Shown here: piece after piece, positions 24,392 to 31,977 of the stretch
How positions within the stretch are numbered: the stretch's first letter is position 1
Layout: each line of letters opens with the position of its first letter
Source of the DNA: Bacteroidales bacterium
Lineage (GTDB): Bacteria > Bacteroidota > Bacteroidia > Bacteroidales > Bacteroidaceae
Direction: 5' to 3'
Length of the DNA stretch: 41,327 nt
NCBI GenBank assembly: GCA_004556745.1
Contig: SFFY01000018.1
Span: 1-41,327, forward strand
Program-made: the position numbers and the translations under genes
The notes under the pieces: model-generated
Database searches by the model: none
Told to the model about the DNA's origin: nothing
Seen by the model: the letters and a program-made list of their open reading frames with translations, nothing else

Positions 24392-25909
24392 ATGCCTGCC
24401 CCCTTTACTATCCTTTCGCGCCTTGTTTCCGCGCTTTGCTTCGTTTGTTTCCTTGCTGCCTCCGCGCAAGAGGCGGCGCGTATCGTCGTGCCGCCGATGG
24501 TTTCCAACGGCATGGTGATGCAGCGCTGCAGGGTGTTCCCTTTGCGCGGCACGGCGGGGCAGGCATTTGCAAGCGTTGCCGTGGAGTGGCGCGGCGAGCG
24601 GTATGCCGCGCAAACCGATGCCGACGGCCGTTTCGAGGTTTGCCTCAATGCCGGCAGGGCAGGCGGCCCATTTGATTTGAAAATAACGGCCGGCAACCGC
24701 GCGCACCGCATCGACAGCGTCTATGTGGGCGAGGTGTGGCTCGCTTCGGGGCAGTCGAACATGGAACTTACCGTAAGCGAAACCGCCACGGCTGCCGCCG
24801 ACCTCAAAGATGCCGCCCGGCATCCCCTGATACATATATATAATCAGCGGGCGCGTTTCCAGCCGTTTGCGGTGGAGTGGAGCGAAGAAGAATTAGAAGA
24901 GGTGAACCGCCTGCGCTATTTGCGCCCCACCCGCTGGCAGCAGTCCTCGGCCGCCGCCATCAAGGAGTTTTCTGCCATAGGCTACCACTTTGCCCGCGTT
25001 TTGGCCGACAGCCTCCACTGCCCCGTGGGCATTATCTGCAACGCCGTGGGCGGTGCCACGTGTGAGGCGTGGATTGACAGCCTTACGCTGCAAACCAATT
25101 TCAAGGAAATACTCGACAACTTCCCCGATAATCCCCTGATTATGGAATGGGCGCGGAAGCGCGTTGCCAAGAATTGCGCGAAGGCCGTTTCCAAAGACCA
25201 ACTCCACCCTTACATGCCCGCCTATCTCTACAACTGCGGCCTGCGCCCCTGGAAGGATTACGCCCTACGCGGCGTGCTGTGGTATCAAGGCGAGTCGAAC
25301 GCGCAAGACATTGCCACCCACGAGCGGCTGTTCCCTCTGCTGCTCCAAAGTTGGCGCAGCACGCCCGAAACGGGCGGCGAACCCTTGCCCTTCCTCTTCG
25401 TGCAACTTTCGAGCATCTCCACGCGCCCCACATGGCCCGCCTTTCGCGACAGCCAACGCAAGTTGGCAGAGGGTTGCACAAACGTTTGGATGAGCGTTTG
25501 CTCCGACCTCGGCGACTCGCTCAACGTGCACCCCACGCACAAGCGCGAGGTGGGCGAGCGGCTCGCGGCATCTGCCCTGCACCGCGTGTATGGCTATCAC
25601 GACGTAGTGCCGAGCGGTCCGATGGTGCGTGCGGCACGCTTGCAAAAAGATGCCGTTGCGGTAAGTTTCGATTACGGCCACGGGCTGCACCCTGCCTCGG
25701 GCAAAAAGATTATCGGTTTTGAACTGGCAGGGAGCGACGGCAAGTTCTATCCTGCCTCCGCAGAGGCGCGTCCCGATGGCGTTGTGCTGCGCTCGCCCCA
25801 AGTGCCTGCGCCGACCGCCGTGCGCTACGCCTGGCAGCCATTCACCCGCGCCAATCTCGTAAACGCCGCCGGGCTGCCGGCATCTACTTTTGCCTGCGAA
25901 GTAAAGTAA
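24392..25909 (+). CDS. Sialate O-acetylesterase (SGNH family)
   Basis: This 505-residue exported esterase has a signal peptide at 1-25 (ending ASA-Q). It would remove O-acetyl groups from sialic acid or other host or plant glycans in the periplasm or on the surface. The catalytic serine is in GQSNM (S122), the second block is LWYQGESN (about 297-304), and the catalytic histidine is in HPTHKREVGER (near 383). The N-terminal sandwich (VMQRCRVFPLRGTA, DADGRFEV) is usual for the family. Two genes follow at 7 and 0 bp spacing, forming an operon whose members are not obviously related. No sialidase or sialic-acid uptake gene is in the window. Confidence 0.9.
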   Translation: MPAPFTILSRLVSALCFVCFLAASAQEAARIVVPPMVSNGMVMQRCRVFPLRGTAGQAFASVAVEWRGERYAAQTDADGRFEVCLNAGRAGGPFDLKITAGNRAHRIDSVYVGEVWLASGQSNMELTVSETATAAADLKDAARHPLIHIYNQRARFQPFAVEWSEEELEEVNRLRYLRPTRWQQSSAAAIKEFSAIGYHFARVLADSLHCPVGIICNAVGGATCEAWIDSLTLQTNFKEILDNFPDNPLIMEWARKRVAKNCAKAVSKDQLHPYMPAYLYNCGLRPWKDYALRGVLWYQGESNAQDIATHERLFPLLLQSWRSTPETGGEPLPFLFVQLSSISTRPTWPAFRDSQRKLAEGCTNVWMSVCSDLGDSLNVHPTHKREVGERLAASALHRVYGYHDVVPSGPMVRAARLQKDAVAVSFDYGHGLHPASGKKIIGFELAGSDGKFYPASAEARPDGVVLRSPQVPAPTAVRYAWQPFTRANLVNAAGLPASTFACEVK

Positions 25910-25916
25910 AACCTCT

Positions 25917-26537
25917 ATGCGTTTTCCCTTTGCAAATAGAAAGAATATAGTGCGCCGCCCCTTGCGCTGGCTGCATCGTTTCCGCCATCGCCGGGGCTAT
26001 GGCATCCATTCCCCGTTTGCCTACAATTTCGTGGCAAACGTTGTTTACGAGCGCGGAGCCTATTATGCCTATCCCGCGCTGCGCCGCCAATACCTCGCCG
26101 TTGCCGCGCCGCTGCTGCGTGAGAAAGATTATCGCCTGCTCTTCCGCCTCGCCAACCACCGCCACCCGCGCCTCTGCGCCGTGGTAGGGCTGGACGCGCT
26201 TGCGCTGGAATATCTCAAAGCCGCCGTGCCCACTTGCCGCTTCGTGGCTTTGCCGGCAGAGGCTGAGGCAGACAAATGGACGGAAGCCCTGCAAGGTGGG
26301 CGTTGCGATATGGTGTTTGCCGAAAATATTGCCTGCAAAGCCCTGCCCTCCCTGTTGCGGCAGCGCGGCGATGCTTTTGTCCTCGTGGCGGGCGGTATTC
26401 ACGGCAAGGGACGCAAGGCTTGGCAGGATTTTATCGGGCAGAAGGCCGTGCGCGTCACGTTTGACCTCTACGATTTCGGCATTGCCTTTTTTGAAGAGCG
26501 GCTTAACAAGCAGGATTATATCATCAACTATTATTAG
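25917..26537 (+). CDS. Methyltransferase-like protein, probably degenerate
   Basis: This 206-residue cytoplasmic protein has a very basic start (RRPLRWLHRFRHRRGYGIHS) followed by PFAYNFVANVVYERGAYYAY, which I associate with a Bacteroidetes group annotated as class I SAM-dependent methyltransferases. The end, DLYDFGIAFFEERLNKQDYI, also fits. The usual glycine-rich SAM loop is not evident; the expected place reads AVVGLDALALEYL. It may be an enzyme with a divergent site or a non-catalytic relative. It begins 7 bp after the esterase gene and its stop touches the next start codon. Confidence 0.6.
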   Translation: MRFPFANRKNIVRRPLRWLHRFRHRRGYGIHSPFAYNFVANVVYERGAYYAYPALRRQYLAVAAPLLREKDYRLLFRLANHRHPRLCAVVGLDALALEYLKAAVPTCRFVALPAEAEADKWTEALQGGRCDMVFAENIACKALPSLLRQRGDAFVLVAGGIHGKGRKAWQDFIGQKAVRVTFDLYDFGIAFFEERLNKQDYIINYY

Positions 26538-27044
26538 ATGGCAAAACTTTACACGCGCGGCGGCGACAAAGGGCGCACGTCCCTTGCTGACGGCACGCGC
26601 ACAGACAAGAGTGCGCCGCGCATTGAGGCGGTTGGCGCGCTCGATGAACTGAACAGCCACATCGGTCTGCTCTTGGCGGAGATGTGCGAACGGGCCGCCG
26701 ACGGCGGCGACGGCATTGCCGCTCCGCTGCGCCGCGCCCAGCATTTGCTCTTTGCCGTCGGCGCAGACGTGGCCTGCGCCAAGACGATTGAAGATGTGCC
26801 GAATGGCAACGACATAAAGGATTTGGAAAATGCCATAGACCGTCTCGACGCCGAGCGCGGCGCAAGTTTCGGCGGTTTCGTGCTGCCCGGCGGCAGCGTG
26901 CTTGCGGCCCAATGCCACGTGTGCCGCACCGTGTGCCGCCGTGCAGAGCGTCGCGTCTGCGCTGCCGGTTGCCGTAATCCGTTTGCACTGCCTTATCTCA
27001 ACCGCCTTTCCGATTATCTTTACGCCCTTGCGCTGGTCTTGTAG
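26538..27044 (+). CDS. Cob(I)alamin adenosyltransferase, PduO type
   Basis: This 168-residue enzyme moves the adenosyl group of ATP to cob(I)alamin, making coenzyme B12. The ATP-binding start YTRGGDKGRTSL (5-16) is exact for the family. Other marks are GALDELNSHIG (33-43), FVLPGGS with RTVCRRAER, and the end YLNRLSDYLYALAL. The length is a little short of the usual 180-190. The ATG directly follows the stop codon of the methyltransferase-like gene, so coupling is likely. A strong hairpin terminator follows at 27070. Confidence 0.93.
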   Translation: MAKLYTRGGDKGRTSLADGTRTDKSAPRIEAVGALDELNSHIGLLLAEMCERAADGGDGIAAPLRRAQHLLFAVGADVACAKTIEDVPNGNDIKDLENAIDRLDAERGASFGGFVLPGGSVLAAQCHVCRTVCRRAERRVCAAGCRNPFALPYLNRLSDYLYALALVL

Positions 27045-27069
27045 AGTTTTCTTCAATGACAACACAAAA

Positions 27070-27108
27070 AAGGCGAGCACCCCGCGCGGGATGCTCGCCT
27101 TGATTTTT
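27070..27108. terminator. Convergent terminator, bidirectional in form
   Basis: AAGGCGAGCA pairs with TGCTCGCCTT with a further GC core, and T-rich runs follow on both strands. It separates the PduO gene (plus) from the T9SS cargo gene (minus). Confidence 0.85.
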
Positions 27109-27125
27109 ATGAGCGTTTTGTTGGT

Positions 27126-29249
27126 TTAGAAGATAGCCTTCTTAGCGAACTTCTGACCGTTAGCTTCAACGCGGATGATGTAAGCGCCGTTGCCGAAGGT
27201 GGGGATAGAAGCGCTGCCCTTAACCGTTGCGCTGGTCACGAGCTTGCCGTCCATCGTGTAAACCTTAGCGGTAGCGTTTTCAGCCGTTACGTTGAATGCG
27301 CCTTCTGCTACTTCGATAACGGGTTCGTCGGTAGCGTTCTCAACCTTGTTGATGCCTACAGCCCAACCGCTTTCGTTATACTTCACACGGCTGGCGGTAA
27401 CGATGATGCCAGTGCGCTGGTCAATCAGGAGAGCCGTTACGCTAACGTCACCTACCTTAGAGCCTTCGATGCTTTCGGGCATTTCGACATTCACAGGATC
27501 AAGCGTTACCTTTTCGCCGGCCTTGCAAGCGGGCAAGAGGTGCTTGTCGCCCCAAGGAGAGTCAATCGTGCGGGCAACGTCGTTGAACGTGGGCTGGTAA
27601 TAGTAATACATTGTCGTACCGCCAGAGCTGCTTTCACCTTGCTTCTGATCCGTCGGAGTAACCGTCTGGAGGAATTTCAGGTCGTCAGCACCATCAAAGT
27701 AGTTATCGGGAAGACCATAGTAGTAGTTGAGCTGATCTACGCCCGTGATGTTGTCTTCGGTGATAACATAAGCAAGACCGTAGTGGTTAGCAGGAACATC
27801 GATGTTGAACTGGATAGAGGGCGTAATGCTCACGCTGGCACCCATGTCTTCTTCGCTCGTAGCAAGGCCAAGGGTAGCTTCGCAGTGCTGAGAGAAGATA
27901 TTGGGGAAATCTTCAAAGTTGTAGTACGGGTCAACGTCGTTGTATTCGCGGTTGATAGATGCGCCGGGGAAGCCGGTGGCATAGCTTTCAAGCACCTCCT
28001 GATAAGAGGTAACTTCGAGGGGATCGTCACCCTGTGCGCTGAAATAAGTGTGCACGGAGATGGGAAGGAGGTCGTCCTTATAGGCTTCCTTAATCTTGTC
28101 GAGACCTACAATGCCGCGCGGGCACCAGCCACATTCCGTGCTGGTCCACTCTTCGATAACGTTCATTCTCTTTACACCGCCGTCAAGAGCAACAACAGGA
28201 ACAGAAGCCACGTTGTCTTCTGCAGCTGTATCATCGCCGCCGTTCACCTTAGTTACAGTAAACGTACCGGTAAATACGCCCTTGCTGTTGGGCTTAACTT
28301 CCGTAACAGCCACACCCTTTGCGCCGAGGTAGCCGAGAGGAGTGGGAAGATTAACCGTACCGTTGGTCGTGTTGCCGTCTACTTCGTAGGTGTAGTCGAA
28401 CGAAGTGATGTCCGTCATACCATAGTTGCGCACGTAAGCGCCGAACTGCTGGTTGCCGCCGGAGAGTTCGCCGCGAAGACCGTCTGCACCAAGCAAGGTG
28501 AGGTCGTTGTTCTTACGGCCGGCTTCACCGCTGGTGTAGCACTGAATGAAGTTGGCAGCGTAGCAGTCTTCGTAGAACCAAGTAGAGGTGTTGTGCCAAC
28601 CGCCATAGTAGAAATAAGCACCGCCATCAACAGAAGTGGGATAAACGCAGGAAGCCACAGGATAGTTGTTGTAAGAAGGCGACTTAACGTAAGCCGTGTA
28701 ACCTACCATGATGCCGTCACCCGTGATGGTGTAAGGATTCTCACAAGCGATAACGTTAGCTTTAAATTCATTAAGGCTGCAAGCCTGCTGCCATACAACC
28801 TGACCCGTCTTCAGGCTCATCACCCAAACAGAGCAGTTGGTGAGCGTACCGGGAGTAGCGTAGAAAGCAATCTGGTCGATGGTGTTGCCAACATACTTCT
28901 TCATTAAGCCTTCGGGGAAAGCCACACCCCAACGCATTTCAGTTGCCGATGAGGGCATGTTGATAAGGCCTGCAAAAGTAGCAGAAGAGTCAGCCCAGCA
29001 CCAGAGATCAAGGATTTTAGACGCATCGATTTCGTCCTCGCGCGACTGGATTTTTTGTTTCTGCGGAGCAGTAACGATACCCTTCTTGAAGTCGCCGAAA
29101 GGATTTACAGTCTTGGCCTTAAGCAGGAAGTCGGGCAACTGCTGCTTTTCAACCTTAGCATCAACCTTAGACTTACCAAGAGTCTTAGACTGTGCGCTTG
29201 CCGTCATAGTTACCACTACGGCAGCAATCAGAAGTAAAAATTTCTTCAT
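27126..29249 (-). CDS. Secreted Omp28-like protein with T9SS-type sorting domain
   Basis: This 707-residue protein has a signal peptide at 1-19 (TASA-Q). The middle holds a beta-rich region and then EEWTSTECGWCPRG (around 370), a thioredoxin-like CxxC start seen in Omp28-family secreted proteins. The last 60 residues (from about EGAFNVTAENATAKVYTMDG to FAKKAIF) look like a T9SS type A sorting domain, so it is likely moved to the surface or outside. The -7 box at 29358-29365 leaves a leader of about 100 nt. Codon use differs from its neighbours: GGT, GCT, GTT and TCT are common where nearby genes use GGC and GCC, as expected for a highly expressed gene. Confidence 0.8.
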   Translation of the reverse strand: MKKFLLLIAAVVVTMTASAQSKTLGKSKVDAKVEKQQLPDFLLKAKTVNPFGDFKKGIVTAPQKQKIQSREDEIDASKILDLWCWADSSATFAGLINMPSSATEMRWGVAFPEGLMKKYVGNTIDQIAFYATPGTLTNCSVWVMSLKTGQVVWQQACSLNEFKANVIACENPYTITGDGIMVGYTAYVKSPSYNNYPVASCVYPTSVDGGAYFYYGGWHNTSTWFYEDCYAANFIQCYTSGEAGRKNNDLTLLGADGLRGELSGGNQQFGAYVRNYGMTDITSFDYTYEVDGNTTNGTVNLPTPLGYLGAKGVAVTEVKPNSKGVFTGTFTVTKVNGGDDTAAEDNVASVPVVALDGGVKRMNVIEEWTSTECGWCPRGIVGLDKIKEAYKDDLLPISVHTYFSAQGDDPLEVTSYQEVLESYATGFPGASINREYNDVDPYYNFEDFPNIFSQHCEATLGLATSEEDMGASVSITPSIQFNIDVPANHYGLAYVITEDNITGVDQLNYYYGLPDNYFDGADDLKFLQTVTPTDQKQGESSSGGTTMYYYYQPTFNDVARTIDSPWGDKHLLPACKAGEKVTLDPVNVEMPESIEGSKVGDVSVTALLIDQRTGIIVTASRVKYNESGWAVGINKVENATDEPVIEVAEGAFNVTAENATAKVYTMDGKLVTSATVKGSASIPTFGNGAYIIRVEANGQKFAKKAIF

Positions 29250-29357
29250 GTGCGTGATTATTAAATTAAGTTGAACAATAAAATGATTATCCGATTATAT
29301 GATTACTAATACCTATATATTATCTGTTTGTTCCGCGTAAGTCTGAATAGATAGTGG

Positions 29358-29388
29358 CAAAATTAGTTACATTTTTCTTTTTGACAAA
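29358..29388 (-). promoter_or_regulatory. Promoter of the T9SS cargo gene
   Basis: The minus strand carries a -33 TTTG (29385-29388) and a -7 TAATTTTG (29358-29365) separated by 19 bp, a full match to the Bacteroidetes promoter. Confidence 0.75.
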
Positions 29389-29549
29389 CAAAAAATCAAA
29401 CTTTCTGCCTTTATACTGCCTTTTTTGCTAACAATAATGCTTTCCCTCGCCGCAATTTGTGCCCCCGCCCGCAATTTTAAGCGCGAAAGAGGGCTTGGAT
29501 TTCGTTGTCTGTGGCATTGTAGGCGGCATATTTTCAAAACACTATGATT

Positions 29550-29813
29550 GGGGCGGGCTGTAAGCCCAATTGTTGCCCCCAGCCCAGGGCAACGCCCTGG
29601 GAAATGGTGATGCATTGATTAAAGTGTCACGCTCTGTAAGAGCAGCCTGCTTTATGAGGGGCAACGCCCCGTGTGGCGTTTAGGGATTACGCGCTTTTGG
29701 TGCGTGGCATTTTTGCGCCAGCGCAAAAATGCCGAATGTAATGATCGCGGCATACGTTTCCCCAGGGCGTTGCCCTGGGCTATGGGCAGCAACTGGGCTT
29801 ACAGCCCGCCTCA
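29550..29813. repeat. Bacteroidales intergenic repeat with long inverted arms
   Basis: Imperfect inverted arms lie at 29550-29604 and 29757-29813 (GGGCGGGCTGTAAGCCCA and its inverse, each with CCCAGGGCAACGCCCTGGG). Inside is a perfect hairpin GGCATTTTTGCGC/GCGCAAAAATGCC at 29706-29733. It is the uninterrupted relative of 11724-11936. With the promoter at 29358 it fills the gap 29250-29856. Confidence 0.8.
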
Positions 29814-29856
29814 ATGCGAATCCTTTCGATGCGTTGCCAGATTGAGCCCCTCTCCC

Positions 29857-30483
29857 CTACTGCAACACGAATGCGCCCTTGCGATATTCATAGGTCAAAG
29901 GGCGGAGGCAAAGGCGGGCGGCGCGGCGCAGTTCGGCGGAAAGCGCGGAAGCATCGATGCGCAACTGCAAGCGGTTGCCCTCCTGCCAAGAAGCCGCCAC
30001 GGGAAGGGCGGGCAGCAACGCGTGGAGGGCAGAAAGGTCGGCATCCGTGAGCGAATCGGCGGGCGCGGCGGTGAGGAAATGCTTGCAATCTGGCTTGGGA
30101 AACGCCATCTTTAGCGGCTCCCACGAGAGGCTATACGCCGTAAGATGCGTCATCTCGCCGCCGGCGCTGACAGAATTGAGGCACACGAGCAGGCGGTCGC
30201 CCTCGCCCTGCAAAAGGTGCATCTCCCAACTTTCTGCATCAGAGACGCGCAGGCGGAGCATGCAGGAGTCCTTATATTCGAGCAGCGACCTGCCGCCGAG
30301 CCGGTTTTCCACCTCGGCTTTCAGGCGGTAATCGTAAAGGTCCAAGAGGTCGAGCCGCTCCGTATGTCCCAAAAGCGGCAGCACGTCCTGCGGCGCATTG
30401 ATAAACAGGCTGTCGATCAAACCGGCACGCAGCGGCAGCGCGCTACACAATATTAATATATATAGGGAAACAAACCGTAGCAT
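29857..30483 (-). CDS. DUF3256-family exported protein
   Basis: This 208-residue protein has a signal peptide at 1-20 (ending LRA). The stretch LIDSLFINAPQDVLPLLG, then RLDLLDLYDYRLKAEVENRLGG, is characteristic of the Bacteroidales DUF3256 family, and the rest (ALLPALPVAASWQEG, the end LTYEYRKGAFVLQ) fits it. Its function is unknown. The -7 box at 30550-30557 and the octamer repeat at 30494-30527 precede it, so the repeat would be in its mRNA leader, ending about 10 nt before the start codon. It is divergent from the L31 gene. Confidence 0.8.
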   Translation of the reverse strand: MLRFVSLYILILCSALPLRAGLIDSLFINAPQDVLPLLGHTERLDLLDLYDYRLKAEVENRLGGRSLLEYKDSCMLRLRVSDAESWEMHLLQGEGDRLLVCLNSVSAGGEMTHLTAYSLSWEPLKMAFPKPDCKHFLTAAPADSLTDADLSALHALLPALPVAASWQEGNRLQLRIDASALSAELRRAARLCLRPLTYEYRKGAFVLQ

Positions 30484-30493
30484 GGCTTTCTAT

Positions 30494-30527
30494 CTTGTTT
30501 ACTCGTTTACTTGTTTACTCGTCTACT
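30494..30527 (-). repeat. RAGTARAC octamer repeat in the DUF3256 gene leader
   Basis: Four units of the 8-bp repeat (AAGTAGAC, GAGTAAAC, AAGTAAAC, GAGTAAAC on the minus strand) lie between the promoter at 30550 and the ATG at 30483. Here only one arm is present, so there is no long hairpin. Confidence 0.8.
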
Positions 30528-30549
30528 TTCTCAGCAGATAATGACAGTG

Positions 30550-30557
30550 CAAAATTA
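30550..30557 (-). promoter_or_regulatory. -7 box for the DUF3256 gene
   Basis: The minus strand reads TAATTTTG, 66 bp before the ATG at 30483. Confidence 0.6.
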
Positions 30558-30641
30558 GCGAAAACCCCATAATTAGGCAAATAATAGGCTTTTAACGCGA
30601 AAAAACCGCCTTGATGACTTGCAAGAGCAAAATTTAAGTCG

Positions 30642-30649
30642 TAATTTTG
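30642..30649 (+). promoter_or_regulatory. -7 box for rpmE2
   Basis: TAATTTTG on the plus strand lies 77 bp before the ATG at 30727, giving a leader of about 70 nt. Confidence 0.65.
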
Positions 30650-30726
30650 CACCCGATTTACCCCATTACACCCCTTTGTTACCAAACAAAAACCATTCAT
30701 CAACCGAAACATAAAACGATAAAGAT

Positions 30727-30978
30727 ATGAAAAAAGGCATTCATCCTGAAAACTATCGCCCCGTTGTGTTCAAAGACATGAGCAACGGCGACATGTTCCT
30801 TTCGCGCTCCACTTGCAAAACCAACGACACCGTTGAGTTTGAAGGCGAAACCTATCCCGTAGTGAAACTTGAAATCTCAAGCTCTTCTCACCCCTTCTAC
30901 ACGGGCAAGTCCAAGCTCGTCGACACGGCCGGCCGCGTAGACAAGTTCATGAGCCGCTACGGCAAGACGCGCAAATAA
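30727..30978 (+). CDS. rpmE2: Ribosomal protein L31, type B
   Basis: This 83-residue large-subunit protein is the type B (zinc-free) form: the CxxC zinc motifs of type A L31 are absent. MKKGIHPENYRPVVFKDMS, then SRSTCKTNDTVEFEGETYPV and SSSSHPFYTGK, match the family closely, and it ends RYGKTRK. It is a single-gene unit with its own promoter at 30642 and terminator at 31010. Type B L31 often replaces type A when zinc is short, but it is the common form in Bacteroidetes, so no zinc control is implied here. Confidence 0.96.
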   Translation: MKKGIHPENYRPVVFKDMSNGDMFLSRSTCKTNDTVEFEGETYPVVKLEISSSSHPFYTGKSKLVDTAGRVDKFMSRYGKTRK

Positions 30979-31009
30979 GGATTATTTGCCGCTTCAAGCA
31001 ACCCCATAC

Positions 31010-31058
31010 GCCTCGCGCGGAATGCAATCGCAAATGCATTCCGCGCGAGGCTTTTTTT
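31010..31058 (+). terminator. Terminator of rpmE2
   Basis: GCCTCGCGCGGAATGCA pairs with TGCATTCCGCGCGAGGC and is followed by a run of T. It starts 31 bp after the rpmE2 stop. Confidence 0.9.
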
Positions 31059-31182
31059 ATGCGGCAATCTGAGCGGGCGGCGAACGAACAAAGAGAGATT
31101 ATCCCCGAGATATTTTTTACTGTCTCGGGGATAATTTTTATTTTCAGCAAGATATTTTTTACTATCACATAAGAAAAAGTTT

Positions 31183-31262
31183 GTTACAAAATTTGTAACG
31201 CTTGTTAGAAACTTTGTAACGCATGTTACAAACTTTGTAATACGTGTTACAAACTTTGTAAC
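31183..31262. repeat. Array A3: four 17-bp dyads at 21-bp period
   Basis: Dyads GTTACAAA-type start at 31183, 31204, 31225 and 31246, exactly 21 bp apart, with spacers GCTT, GCAT and ACGT. The left flank has GATATTTTTTACT twice and TAAGAAAAAGTTT, as in A2. The right flank has TATCTGCGCAG, as in A1, and GAAAAAATATCAGG twice. A hairpin CACGGCAGACA/TGTCTGCCGTG follows near 31336-31365. The gap 30979-31444 holds no gene I can support. Confidence 0.9.
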
Positions 31263-31444
31263 AAAAACTATCTGCGCAGAAAGGAAAAAATATCAGGCAG
31301 ACAGAAAAAAATATCAGGTAGAAAATAAAAACTGTCACGGCAGACAGGAAAAATTGTCTGCCGTGACAGTAAAAATTATCAGCAAGATACTGTGAACGGT
31401 CTTAGGAGATAGTGGCGGCCGCGTTATAAGAAAATTTGCGCTTC

Positions 31445-31678
31445 TTATCTGACCGTAGTCACCTTAGAGGAGGCTGTGAATGTCTTCGCCGTCACGCCGC
31501 CCGTGAGCGTGCCGCCCGTGGCCAGCCCGTTGAGGTTGTCGCCGCCCTCGAACGTGATGCGCCGCACGTCGGCGTGGCTGACCGCTGCCGCCTTGCCGTT
31601 TTGCTGCACCACCACCCACTCGGCACGCGCCGTGAGCATCATGCCGAGGAAGAAGAGAAAGAGTAGAGATTTCTGCAT
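31445..31678 (-). CDS. Tiny exported protein, unknown function
   Basis: This 77-residue protein starts best at 31678, where the signal peptide (MQKSLLFLFFLGMMLTARA) is clean; an in-frame ATG at 31705 adds nine polar residues. The mature part, of about 58 residues, begins EWVVVQQNGKAAAVSHADVR and continues RITFEGG, like the beta-rich leader of other Prevotella-like exported proteins, but no further domain follows. A -7 box lies at 31811-31818, leaving a leader of about 125 nt with a GC hairpin. It may be a real small secreted protein or the remnant of a longer one. Confidence 0.5.
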   Translation of the reverse strand: MQKSLLFLFFLGMMLTARAEWVVVQQNGKAAAVSHADVRRITFEGGDNLNGLATGGTLTGGVTAKTFTASSKVTTVR

Positions 31679-31747
31679 ATACGTAACGTTTAGATTATTT
31701 GCCATACATATAATATATATATATACGCGCGCGAGACCCGGCAGTAG

Positions 31748-31767
31748 GGGTGTTCTGCAGAACGCCC
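31748..31767. repeat. Short GC palindrome shared with 39474
   Basis: GGGTGTTCTGCAGAACGCCC is nearly the same palindrome as the one at 39474-39493, and both sit next to a GTAGGGG/CCCCTAC end. It lies in the leader of the tiny exported protein gene. Confidence 0.55.
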
Positions 31768-31810
31768 GCCCAAGCTCGGCTTTGCCGCGTAAAGACTATA
31801 TTTCACGTTA

Positions 31811-31818
31811 CAAAATTA
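31811..31818 (-). promoter_or_regulatory. -7 box for the tiny exported protein
   Basis: The minus strand reads TAATTTTG, 132 bp before the chosen ATG. Confidence 0.5.
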
Positions 31819-31889
31819 CAGGTATTAAGATTTTGTTACAACAAAATTCGACCAACGGCACTTTTTTAACGACCAACTGCGCTATGTTG

Positions 31890-31927
31890 TAAAAAAAAAA
31901 GAGACACCAGCACGTGCTGGAATCTCT
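31890..31927 (-). terminator. Terminator of the glycosyltransferase gene
   Basis: On the minus strand AGAGATTCCAGCAC pairs with GTGCTGGTGTCTCT around the perfect palindrome CCAGCACGTGCTGG, followed by a run of T. It lies about 50 bp after the stop codon at 31978. Confidence 0.85.
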
Positions 31928-31977
31928 CTTAATAGGTCTGAAAATCTGTTGGTTTTAAAAGGGCGGACGACTTGACC

